Virus record (IMG/VR): IMGVR_UViG_3300048591_000242
Coordinates: 124,001 to 188,000 of that record
DNA length: 64,000 bases
Strand: one strand, 5' to 3'
Source: a virus
Shown here: piece after piece, positions 8,200 through 19,152 of the stretch
Layout: each line of letters opens with the position of its first letter
Numbering within the stretch: position 1 is the stretch's first letter
Position numbers and translations under genes: made by a program
The notes under the pieces: model-generated
Seen by the model: the letters and a program-made list of their open reading frames with translations, nothing else
Told to the model about the DNA's origin: nothing
Database searches by the model: none

Positions 8200-8360
8200 T
8201 TCACGCTGGTGTTTTCGGAGTAGGTCCTCGCTACTCATGTTTCCGACTAAAATCGGTCGCCCCTTTACCAGCGATCTTCTCGCATTCGGGTTTTTTACGT
8301 TTTCTCCCGATACTCCACGTACACGCCAGACCTTCGTGGTTGGGGATCTGGCGTGTACAC
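8200..8360 (+). ncRNA. candidate structured RNA (three-way junction plus long hairpin)
   Basis: No convincing ORF lies in 8169-8555, but the DNA is rich in stems. CGCTGGT (8204-8210) pairs with ACCAGCG (8267-8273) and encloses two hairpins: GAGTAG/CTACTC (8218-8223, 8231-8236) and CCGA/TCGG (8243-8246, 8253-8256). A hairpin TCGGG/CCCGA (8286-8290, 8306-8310) follows. A perfect 12-bp stem at 8319-8330 / 8347-8358 comes next. Base composition is visibly more G+C-rich than the neighbouring genes. A strong terminator at 8433-8483 closes the unit. I see no match to a tRNA or another named RNA family. Confidence 0.5.
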
Positions 8361-8432
8361 CTATTTTAAAGGTTTGCGCCCTCGTGCGATACAACGGACT
8401 ACTCTCCGGTTGTTTCTTATGGGCGTTTTGCT

Positions 8433-8490
8433 AAAGGCTACCATCTATCACTTTACCCTAGCAAAGTGCGGATGGTAGCCTTTTTCTCTA
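8433..8490 (+). terminator. strong intrinsic terminator
   Basis: AAAGGCTACCATC (8433-8445) pairs with GATGGTAGCCTTT (8471-8483). An inner stem CACTTT/AAAGTG sits inside, and TTTTTCTCT follows. It probably ends the transcript carrying the structured RNA at 8200-8360. Confidence 0.75.
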
Positions 8491-8555
8491 TGCCATATTT
8501 TTTAACAACAAAATATCATTTATATGAGAACAACATCTTAATATAGGAGGATAAC

Positions 8556-8850
8556 ATGAAGATATTTTCAGTAAGAAACATAGTTATACTTCTAAATACA
8601 GTGATAGGTCCAATAACTGATGCCTGCGTAATAGCGCATTGCAACAGCTATATAAACTGGGGGGACTCTAAGCGACACCGATGTCGCGTGGGTCGGAGTA
8701 ACTATAGACGCAGACTGGCACCAGATCGCCACGTGCCATACCGAAGGTGCATCGGGTGTACGTATGGGTAGAATTGCCCCAGTAGATGAAAGTCCTGTTC
8801 TCCGTTACGTAGTCCCGCCAAAAAACCTTTATAAGCATGGATACTCCTAG
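8556..8850 (+). pseudogene. small gene broken or recoded at a G6 run
   Basis: It begins with an excellent AGGAGG site and an ATG at 8556. The first frame encodes a hydrophobic, signal-like N-terminus (MKIFSVRNIVILLNTVIG) up to INWG, then becomes an Arg-rich, unlikely sequence that stops at 8771. The +1 frame after the G6 run (8659-8664) encodes a natural-looking stretch (DVAWVGVTIDADWHQIATCH ... PPKNLYKHGYS) ending at a TAG inside the next hairpin. The joined product would be about 97 residues. Programmed frameshifting, a real mutation or a homopolymer error are all possible. Function unknown. Confidence 0.45.
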
Positions 8851-8884
8851 GCTGATCCTAGGAGTATCGTACTATGCTGTATTT
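8834..8884 (+). terminator. clamped hairpin
   Basis: Inner stem ATACTCCTAGG / CCTAGGAGTAT (8841-8851, 8857-8867) with a five-base loop. It is flanked by AGCAT (8834-8838) and ATGCT (8874-8878), which can form an outer clamp, then TATGCTGTATTT. The same design recurs at several 3' ends in this window. Confidence 0.65.
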
Positions 8885-8960
8885 CCTAATTTAAAACAAT
8901 ATTAGGTAATTCTTTGTAATCAATGCACGTGTCGTTAAAGGACATAATGGGGAAGAACCA

Positions 8961-11292
8961 ATGAGCAATAACCCTTTCATAAGAGATCCGAAGAAATACA
9001 TAAGGGATCTTGATATAATTTCTAACTACTGTGAGAATATGGCGCAGTACTTAGCCATTTCTACTGGGGATAAATACGAAGACGTTCTATTGTGGGTAAA
9101 ATCAAACATCAAACCAGTAGAGCCTAAACTTAAAGTATTAGCCAGAAGAGACGGAGCTGATAGAAAAAAGGAAGTACAGGAATTATCCAAATATTTAAAT
9201 GAGGTATCTCATACTAACAGACTACTAGGGCCTAACCTAATAGTCTATGATAATCCTAAAAAGAATAAGTCTTTTATTTCTGAATTTATAGATAAGGGAT
9301 TAGAGAGGAGATCCATTGTAAAGAAGAAGGGACAGAAGGCTGAGATGGAAGGGGATATGGAAACAGCTATTTTCTGTGACAATCAACAGGGTAGAATAAA
9401 GATTCTAAACAACTCTATCTCGGGCGCACATGCGTCGCCACATAACCCTATTTATAATGCTACAGCGCATACTACACTTACCTCCGTATGTAGGTGTGCT
9501 ACTAGTTATTCTAATGCGGTAGTAGAAAAACTACTTACCGGCAACCGACATTATTATAGTCCGGAAATAGCTCTGGCTGACTTAGCCTCTATTATCAGAA
9601 TAACTGATTTAGATAAGCTAGAGAAAGCAATGGCTAAGTACTCCATAGTGCCACCTACAAAGGAATATGCTTTAGCGCATATTCTAGAGTCTTGTAATTT
9701 GTACTGGAGAAGTCCTACTGGAAACAGACAGCTATCTGAGTTTATAAACGCTATGTCTGACATAGAACTATCTGCTATAACTTACGTATCTGACCTTAAA
9801 GGTATAAGAGATACCAATGATGCCTTCATGCGCAGATTCATAGGCTGTTTGGTGGAAAAGGCCACAGTAGGTATAGATGAGCCTGAGAAGTATCACAAAG
9901 CCGCTGGTGGAGATTTACTGGCTATGGTAGGGTTAGTTATGTCTGAGGAGCTAAAGGGCCGTACGGTGGATAGAATGGCTAAAGAGGACCCAGAGTACTA
10001 CCGACTATATGGTGCTACTATAAAACAGATACTGGATAGCCTGTCCCTGTACACTGACTTTATAGATGCATTCTTGCGTACCGACAACATGCCGCCAGCA
10101 ATTCACACCATAACCTCATCGCTACGACGAGTGGCTATAGTCTCTGACACCGATAGTACTATTTTTACTACTGAAAACTGGGTAAGATGGTACTTAGGAA
10201 AAAATGAGTTTAATGTTAAAGCTATGTCGGTAGCTGGAGCTATAGCTTATATAGACTCACAGGTACTAGCTCATACATTGGCCATGTTATCTAGACATTT
10301 GGGGGTAGGAGACGATCAGTTATTTAGGTTAGCTATGAAGTCTGAGTTCTATCAGCCGGTACTGGGTGTAACTAACATGTCAAAACATTATTTCTCATAC
10401 ATACAGGCATGTGAAGGTAATGTATACTCAGAATTAAAGTTTGATACTAAGGGGGTAAACCTTAAAAACTCCAGGCTGCCTGGGGTAATTAAAACTGAAC
10501 TTAATAACTACATAAGGTGGATTATGGATTCGGTTATGTCTGAAACCAAACCTACCTTACGTGACGTATTAAGAATACCGGCTACTATAGCCCACGATAT
10601 ATCAGCTAGTCTTTCTTCTGGGGATACTAGCTATTTATCACACATGCAAATAAAACCTAAGTCTTCCTATAAGGGAGATAATCCACCAGCATGGGTACAG
10701 TATCAGCTATGGACTAAGGTATTTGCTCCGGTATATGGGCCAGCAGACCCACCCCCGTATTCTGCAGTAAAGGTACCAGTTATTATAGATAGTAGAGCTA
10801 AGATGGATAGTTGGGCTGAGACTTTAGATCCGGCTATGTCTAAAAGACTACGTGAAATGGTAATGGGTGAATACACGTACACTAGTGTTGATGGCTTAGT
10901 TGAACTAAGAGATGGAGATGTGGTTTTATTCATAACCAGAAAAGGAGGTATTTGCGGGGATATGGGTAAGCTGTATACCTATAGAGGTCAAGCCAAGTCT
11001 ATTGATTTAAGTAGCTTAGGATTAAGTGAAGTATCGTCCTCTACCAGAATATGGGAGTATACTGGTTCCACTAGAGAAAGCTTTACTAGTTTTATGGTAC
11101 CTGTATCTAGATTACGTGATGGTAAAATGCCTGTAGAAATAGCGCGTATTGTAGATTCTGCTAAAATTGAAGACGAAATGTTAGCTGGATTTATGATAGC
11201 TCTTGAGACTACTGGGTTCTACATACGTAACTCTGGTAAAACCAGATTACTGTCTAAAGAAATAGATATTGATATTTACAAGGAGAACAAAA

Positions 11293-11300
<8 letters not shown>
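8961..11300 (+). CDS. family B DNA polymerase, C-terminal half (palm and thumb)
   Basis: 779 residues. It carries polymerase motif B as KILNNSISGAH (from residue 148) and motif C as SDTDSTIF (Asp396-Thr397-Asp398), the metal-binding DTDS of family B enzymes. It has neither an exonuclease domain nor motif A. Those lie in the 552-residue minus-strand gene ending at 55909. The two proteins should associate to form one polymerase, with the cut between motifs A and B. The start ATG follows GGGGAAGAACCA. The last eight bases overlap the next gene. DNA ligase and dUTPase lie downstream, fitting a replication operon. The family assignment is firm from motif C and context; motif B is less canonical (S-G instead of Y-G). 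Confidence 0.85.
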
Positions 11301-13699
<2,399 letters not shown>

Positions 13700-13713
13700 A
13701 AGGAAAATGTAAG

Positions 13714-14253
13714 ATGTCTAAAGTTACTGAAATATCAAACGTAATTGGTGGATTAGAAGGTGTGAGTGTGGGCGGCATATTGTCGCGCTTAAAACCTACT
13801 ATGGCGGTAAAGCTTTTAGATAAGGAATTCTTTGAGGAGTATGGAATTCCATCGTACGCCACAAATGGATCTGCTGGTCTAGATCTACTAGCCCACGTAC
13901 CTGAAGATATTGTTGTAGAGCCCGGTGAAGTAAAGTTGGTACCTACTGGTATGTGCATTCAGTTACCGTCTGAAGATTTAGTCGCGTTTCTACTACCTAA
14001 GTCGGGTATTGGCCATAAGAGCGGTATCATTCTAGGTAACGGAACAGGGGTAATCGACGCAGATTACCGTGAGCAAATGTTTGTTTCGGTATGGAACAGA
14101 AGTGCGCAGGCATTTACAATTAGTCGCGGTATGAAGATCTGTCAAATGGTTATCTTGCCGGTAGTACAGGTAAATCTTGAAATTAAAGATGAACTAACCG
14201 AAACCGACAGAAGTGGTGGTTTTGGCAGTACTGGTAAATTTATTAACAGATAG
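13714..14253 (+). CDS. dut: dUTPase (deoxyuridine triphosphatase)
   Basis: 179 residues. It hydrolyses dUTP to dUMP, keeping uracil out of phage DNA and supplying thymidylate synthesis. The family motifs are in order: GSAGLDLLA (motif 1), PKSGIGHKSGI (motif 2), NGTGVIDADYRE (motif 3 with catalytic Asp), RGMKICQMVI (motif 4) and RSGGFGSTGK (motif 5, the flexible lid). A roughly 40-residue N-terminal extension precedes the trimeric core. It lies just after ligA. A clamped hairpin follows the stop and separates it from the convergent minus-strand gene. Confidence 0.93.
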   Translation: MSKVTEISNVIGGLEGVSVGGILSRLKPTMAVKLLDKEFFEEYGIPSYATNGSAGLDLLAHVPEDIVVEPGEVKLVPTGMCIQLPSEDLVAFLLPKSGIGHKSGIILGNGTGVIDADYREQMFVSVWNRSAQAFTISRGMKICQMVILPVVQVNLEIKDELTETDRSGGFGSTGKFINR

Positions 14254-14307
14254 CATAAGCTATACAGATACCTCCGATCGGAGGTATCTGTAATGTATGC
14301 TGTATTT
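14253..14307. terminator. clamped bidirectional hairpin
   Basis: CAGATACCTCC / GGAGGTATCTG (14265-14275, 14280-14290) around a GATC loop. It is enclosed by GCATA (14253-14257) and TATGC (14296-14300) and followed by TGTATTTCTTTT. It lies between convergent genes and can work for both strands. Confidence 0.7.
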
Positions 14308-14310
14308 CTT

Positions 14311-15405
14311 TTATTGTACCCAAAGCTCTATTCTACCTAGAGTAGCTTCTATTTTATCCCTAAGAATCCTATCTTCTATTTTACGTAAAACCCCTACATT
14401 ACGAATACGTCTATAGATCTTCTTTAGCGTGTTTCTGTACTTAGTAAGATTGCTATAGCTAGAGGATAGGAATAGGCTAGCTTCTACTAACTGTAGGCTG
14501 GCTAATACTAAAACAGTATAGTTAGCCTGTGTATCTGAGGCTGATATAGTGGCCATGCCGTCCAATATAGAAACGCTTTCACGTATGGAGGGTATGTTGG
14601 AAAGACATGCTTCTGGGGGGATATCCATTACGGTTATTCTATCCAATAAGCCAGATAGCTCCTTCTCTATTTTACTCTCATACGTAGTTACGTGCATACC
14701 TAGCTTGGACTGATAAAGATCCTCATGCCACTCCCCACTAATATTGGAAATCATGTTTAATATAGTACAATTAAACTGACTGTAAAGCATGTTAGGTAGC
14801 ACGTATGAACCTAGAAACTGCTCTATGGTCTCTCTGGTATAGTCTGGGTTTTCTTTAACTAACTTGTTGTTATATTTTACCCATCCAGAATACATTATGG
14901 CTAAAGCTGGTATATCTACAGAAATTACAGAATAGTCATGTCCCTTACCAAAGCCTACTGGATAATGGGTACCTAATAGTCTATAGGGGTGCCGTACTAC
15001 CTTCAATGGCTCCAATGTAATCCAGTCTTCTTCTACCATATTTAGCGTGTCCTTGTACTGTAGGTCACTTGTGGCAATAACATATTCTTGACAAGACGGA
15101 TAAAACACTGAATCAAAAGGAGAATTGCTATTTATGGCGGTGGTTATACCGGCGCCTTGCGCAAGCTCATCTTTACTATCGCTTATTGTCGAATATATAG
15201 AAGTATAGTCTTCTGAAGAGGAGAAGATAAAACTATATACCAGTCTTGTTAGAAAATGACTACCGTCTACTTTCATGCCGCTTTTTCTATAGTAACTTAT
15301 GGCTTTTTCTATAGAAACCATCTGCTGTTTCAGTAGCCTATCTAGGGTAGGCTCCGATAGCGTGGTTTTAGTGAATATAGAGGTTCTATCTAGTAAGGTA
15401 TACAT
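14311..15405 (-). CDS. hypothetical protein, possible virion protein
   Basis: 364 residues, not recognised. It is mixed helical with no membrane segment, zinc site or nucleotide-binding motif that I can find. The C-terminal 70 residues are basic and helical (LTKYRNTLKKIYRRIRNV). It is a lone minus-strand gene set between the dUTPase and chmA units. The minus-strand orientation shared with the baseplate-like gene at 61-64 kb hints at a late, structural role; nothing in the protein proves it. Confidence 0.6.
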   Translation of the reverse strand: MYTLLDRTSIFTKTTLSEPTLDRLLKQQMVSIEKAISYYRKSGMKVDGSHFLTRLVYSFIFSSSEDYTSIYSTISDSKDELAQGAGITTAINSNSPFDSVFYPSCQEYVIATSDLQYKDTLNMVEEDWITLEPLKVVRHPYRLLGTHYPVGFGKGHDYSVISVDIPALAIMYSGWVKYNNKLVKENPDYTRETIEQFLGSYVLPNMLYSQFNCTILNMISNISGEWHEDLYQSKLGMHVTTYESKIEKELSGLLDRITVMDIPPEACLSNIPSIRESVSILDGMATISASDTQANYTVLVLASLQLVEASLFLSSSYSNLTKYRNTLKKIYRRIRNVGVLRKIEDRILRDKIEATLGRIELWVQ

Positions 15406-15463
15406 TTTTCACCTTCTGTGTGTAGCTCGATTGTAGAATGTATATTATCGGCTATTCTTCGAG

Positions 15464-15473
15464 TATATATTAC
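15464..15473 (+). promoter_or_regulatory. TATATATTAC promoter motif
   Basis: Exact motif copy 73 bases before the tiny ORF at 15546. A weaker TATATTATC lies upstream at 15441. It would drive the tiny ORF and read into the chmA leader. Confidence 0.65.
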
Positions 15474-15545
15474 CGAAATAGATGTATGCGTATTTACATC
15501 TATTAAAGCTTCAAACTTAAGGACTAGATCCTAGGAGAAACAACC

Positions 15546-15662
15546 ATGTATAAGAAAATAATAGAACCTGTATTTTTGTTTACAATCATGCTAATGCTAG
15601 GTATGGAGTTACCCGCTAAGGAGCTTATCGAAACAAAACCTGAAATAAGGGTTGTAAAATAA
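15546..15662 (+). CDS. 38-residue membrane peptide
   Basis: Too short for usual gene calls, but preceded by a clear AGGAG site and a promoter motif. Residues 8-20 are hydrophobic (PVFLFTIMLMLGM) with Lys before and charged residues after, as in a small single-span or signal-anchor peptide. It is the first gene of the transcript leading to chmA. Function unknown. Confidence 0.5.
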   Translation: MYKKIIEPVFLFTIMLMLGMELPAKELIETKPEIRVVK

Positions 15663-15693
15663 GTAATTTTTTACACGCCTAACTATCATATAC

Positions 15694-15755
15694 GTTACAT
15701 ACACCAGTGCCTTCGGGTACTGGGTACCAAGCGCCGTCCGCTGGTTGTATGTAAC
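15694..15755 (+). ncRNA. T-shaped RNA fold upstream of chmA
   Basis: GTTACATACA (15694-15703) is perfectly complementary to TGTATGTAAC (15746-15755) and encloses two hairpins. The first is ACCAGTGCC with a TTCG tetraloop and GGTACTGGGT (15703-15725). The second is ACCAAGCG/CGCTGGT around a CCGTC loop (15726-15745). Together they make a three-way junction. It lies between the tiny membrane ORF and a second promoter motif before chmA. It could be a leader control element, a processed small RNA or a 3'-end stem. Confidence 0.55.
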
Positions 15756-15868
15756 ACAGTTGTATTTTAATACACCTTGTACTCATGTTGTGCGATAGAA
15801 AGACAATGGTCTTCTATTCCAATCTTGATGTATATTCTAACCACAGTAACTTTCAGGTTTGTTTTAGG

Positions 15869-15878
15869 TATATATCAC
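15869..15878 (+). promoter_or_regulatory. TATATATCAC promoter motif before chmA
   Basis: One-base variant of the TATATATTAC motif, 68 bases before the chmA start. The same variant precedes the genes at 44977 and 46531. Confidence 0.6.
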
Positions 15879-15946
15879 TAACCTGGTGTTCTAGAACTCA
15901 CCAAGAAATAAATAAAACCATAAACCCAATGTTGGAGTAATAAAAA

Positions 15947-17860
15947 ATGGCTATTAAGAAAACAGGTGGAGAATCCGCAGAAGTGTCACAAGACAATGCT
16001 GGACCACAACAAGGATACACGTACCAACCACAATCTACAGGTGACGACCTGTTCTCTGGTATTGGTGTAGAGACTCTTTCTGGAGGCGTAGATACTGAAG
16101 GCTTCGCTGCGTTCAGTGCTGAGATGGAAAGACTATCTAAGTTACCTGAAGTACTCAGAACTATTAAGTTGAGTGTTATTCCGGTATCAAACCAACACCT
16201 TAGACTGCCGGTATTGGCCATGGCGGCTGAGTCTAAAGACGGGGTTGTGGTTTACAGCCTTCTTATTGAAGGCATGATGGGTCAGCCTTTGGAGCCTATT
16301 CGTGAAATCCGTCGTGATTTCGGTGGCCCACAGGGAGCTGAGATTATTATTGATCGTCCTACTAGTCGTTGCTATGACAACGGTTTGCGTAAGATCGTAG
16401 CGGCTGCGGTAGCTACGCAGTTAAATACCAGTGCTGAGCGTATCGTTCACCAGTCACATTGTGTTGTGCCACGTGGCGCTAACCTTAAGTGTGCTGAAAC
16501 CTGTCGCTCGTTCTTTGACAGCGCTAACCTAGCTCTGACAAACGCTGTAGCGCGCGATCGTATTGCCGGTGTTACCGTAGCTAACCTTACCAACCCAGCG
16601 GGTGTGGTAAATCAGCGTACTACTATTACACCTGGACAAAACAAGTTGAACAAAATCGGTTTGCCTATTGCGGCTGACTTTACAACCACTATTGAACTTG
16701 CTCGTAAGGCGCAAGAAAAGACCAGTTGGTCATCAGATATTCACGTTGCACAACAGCGTTACCATTTGGCAGAAGTAAGCGGTTACATTGATTTCTCAGT
16801 AGCTGGCCCAATTCCACCAAAACCAAACATGAATCCAATGCTGCCACAAACTGTACCTGGTTACATTCCTATGGTTGTAATTACAGAAATCGCTGGTTTG
16901 GCAAACAACGGTTCCTCTATTGAAGACATGCGCACGCAGTTACTGGGTATTGCTGCTACTACAGCGCTTACTGCAGATCACGGCTGGGTACGTGTATTTG
17001 AAAAGATGGCCGGTGCCAAATCCGTCAAGGCAGATATCGGTTTATTAGGTTTGGAACACGATCCGTATATCGGTCGTACACCAGAACTAGGTATGGTTAG
17101 CGTAGACAGCATTAGCTACGGTAAGCAGCCAAAAGAAGGCACAATGACTCCGAAGCAAGTAGCGGATTTGTGGTGTACTGATAAAGTAGCAGTAGCGCTG
17201 GATGTTGAACAGGGTGGCCGTTTGCACTGGATTCAGGATATCTTTGTAGCGGCCTCTGGTGTAGGTGATGAAACTGGTCGCCGTACCGCAGCTAACGAAC
17301 GTATCATTGCTGAGTGTGATGTTCTTACTAACGGTATTTTCTCACGTCTATGGACTGAGTTAAACGGTGGTCAGAAAGCACACGTGGTAGCTACTGAAAC
17401 TGTAGCAGTACATTTGGGTACGTATGATGGCGGTAAGAATGGCGGTCGCCGTGATCTTCGTTCTATCGACTATCTGACAATGCTAGGTCAAATGCCGAAA
17501 GATCTGGAAAAGCTAAGTGCAGCTACTGCCGCTACCATTCCTGGTGGCTGTAATGCTATTACACTTACTGATCGCAGAAACGCTATTGAAAACATTGTGG
17601 GCGATTGTGAATTCACCGGTATGGCTACACGCGTCTTCTTAACTGGTGGTTTCATCAATACTTTCGTACGTGCACTTATCCAGGCAGGTGTTACTTTCCG
17701 TTCTGACGATTTGTTAGGTTACGGTCAGTCTAGCCAGCGTGTGGTAATGAACTACAACTTGGCCGGTACTGCTTCTGAAGGTTTATATCAGACAGCATAT
17801 CAGCAGGGTTCAGTACCAGGCATCCCAGGCGGTGCTGGGTATATTAACCCATTGTTCTAG
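15947..17860 (+). CDS. chmA: chimallin-like phage nucleus shell protein
   Basis: 637 residues, the length expected for the protein that assembles the protein shell of the phage nucleus (family of phiKZ gp54 and 201phi2-1 gp105). The call rests on length, the MAIKK N-terminus, a flexible N-terminal tail, and position directly before the beta-prime N-terminal RNA polymerase gene, as gp54-gp55 in phiKZ. I cannot align it residue by residue from memory. Codon choice differs from the neighbours: many CGT, GGT, CTG and AAC codons, as in very highly expressed genes. It has its own promoter motif and a hairpin after the stop. No membrane segment. Confidence 0.85.
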   Translation: MAIKKTGGESAEVSQDNAGPQQGYTYQPQSTGDDLFSGIGVETLSGGVDTEGFAAFSAEMERLSKLPEVLRTIKLSVIPVSNQHLRLPVLAMAAESKDGVVVYSLLIEGMMGQPLEPIREIRRDFGGPQGAEIIIDRPTSRCYDNGLRKIVAAAVATQLNTSAERIVHQSHCVVPRGANLKCAETCRSFFDSANLALTNAVARDRIAGVTVANLTNPAGVVNQRTTITPGQNKLNKIGLPIAADFTTTIELARKAQEKTSWSSDIHVAQQRYHLAEVSGYIDFSVAGPIPPKPNMNPMLPQTVPGYIPMVVITEIAGLANNGSSIEDMRTQLLGIAATTALTADHGWVRVFEKMAGAKSVKADIGLLGLEHDPYIGRTPELGMVSVDSISYGKQPKEGTMTPKQVADLWCTDKVAVALDVEQGGRLHWIQDIFVAASGVGDETGRRTAANERIIAECDVLTNGIFSRLWTELNGGQKAHVVATETVAVHLGTYDGGKNGGRRDLRSIDYLTMLGQMPKDLEKLSAATAATIPGGCNAITLTDRRNAIENIVGDCEFTGMATRVFLTGGFINTFVRALIQAGVTFRSDDLLGYGQSSQRVVMNYNLAGTASEGLYQTAYQQGSVPGIPGGAGYINPLF

Positions 17861-17871
17861 TAGTTAAACTC

Positions 17872-17899
17872 CAGGGTACTCCTTAATTGGGGTACCCTG
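17872..17899 (+). terminator. hairpin after chmA
   Basis: An 11-bp stem (17872-17882 with 17889-17899, one G-U pair) directly follows the chmA stop. A moderate T-rich stretch follows. It probably limits read-through from the heavily expressed gene into the RNA polymerase gene. Confidence 0.6.
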
Positions 17900-17934
17900 A
17901 CTTATTACACTAAAAATTTTACTAGGAAATAAGA

Positions 17935-19152
17935 ATGAGTAAAAACATCCGCGTACTGGATCACGATGAACATTTTAGAAGTTTAAATTTTCCACCGATT
18001 ATTCTAAACGATATACCGGCCAGAACTAAGGAGGAGAGAGAAGCACTAAATAACATCATAATGACCACGTACGACAACACAGATACTTTAGAGTCAGTAC
18101 CTAGCTGTGCGTGTGGGGCTCTGTCGTATGGGCATAACTTAGGGGCCATGTGTAGTAGCTGTGGTACCAGAGTAGAAACCCCTACAGACAGAAAAATAGA
18201 GGCTACCGTATGGATACGTTCTCCAGAAGGTATAGTTTCTTTAGTAAACCCAGTATTGTGGTTGGTGTTAGGGAAGATCTTAACAAAATCACACTACAAC
18301 GTTCTGTATTGGTTTTGTAACCCATATGCTGAAGATCCCCCACATAACAACAAGGCTGCTATTCAGTTAATACGCAGATTTTTAAACTCTGGCATACCTC
18401 GAGGATTAAATTCCTTTATAGTGAACTTCGATCAGTTAGTACCTATCTTTCTGGCCGCAGTACCACTAGCTTCTAACCGACCACATCTGGAATCTTTTAT
18501 TTCAGAAAATAAAGACAAGTTCTTTCCACAGCACCTACCAGTACCGTCTAAGGTAGCGTTTGTTCTGGAGAAAACTAGTACTGGCTCTTATGCCGATATT
18601 AACATAAGAGACCCTATTAACGCATGTCTTACTGTAACTTCACTGGACTCTGGTACCTTAAGTAACGTTAAGAGACTAGAAAGCAGAATGTCTTCTGTTA
18701 TCAATGATTTATCGAACTATTACAAACATATGTTTGGTGATCCGTTCTCAGCTAAGGCCGGTCTTCTTAGAAAGACTGTATTTGGCAGTAGGATGGGTTA
18801 TAGTTTTCGATGCGTTATAACCAGTGCTCACGGGGTACACGACTATGAGCAAATAAAGATACCTTATTCTCAAGCGGTAACTCTACTTAAGGCACACCTT
18901 CTAAACAAGCTACACAAGTTGGAGTATAACGAGAGAGATGCTAAGGCTTATATAGCCCAGCATACCAAGGAGAGAGATCCTCTGCTTCTTAGGCTCTTAT
19001 ATGAGCTTATAGCAGAAGCACCAGGGGGTAAAGGTATACGTTGTCTCTGGATTCGGTACCCTACTTTAACGAGGGGCAGTATACAGTCGCTTCATATCTC
19101 GGATATCTCCGAGATGTCAGCTAGTCTTAGTATATTGGCCCTAAACGGCGCT
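17935..19152 (+). CDS. non-virion RNA polymerase beta-prime N-terminal subunit, exon 1
   Basis: First about 406 codons of a beta-prime-like subunit, equivalent by order to phiKZ gp55. A zinc-ribbon (CACG ... CSSCG, near residues 60-80) sits where bacterial beta-prime has its N-terminal zinc site. LLRKTVFGSRMGYSFRCVITS corresponds to the conserved GKRVDYSGRSVI region. RYPTLTRGSIQSL corresponds to NRAPTLHRLGIQAF. The frame then runs into non-homologous sequence and a stop at 19173, and the catalytic loop appears only at 20674, after an intron. The splice point is placed after GCT at 19152; a shift of a few codons is possible. Confidence 0.85.

Noticed and set aside
8200-8280. tRNA gene
   Set aside because: Only two arms are present, there is no CCA end or T-arm consensus, and stem lengths do not fit.
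8146-8434. Several short frames on both strands in the 8.2-8.4 kb gap
   Set aside because: They cross the stems of the structured RNA, lack ribosome sites and have no protein-like pattern.
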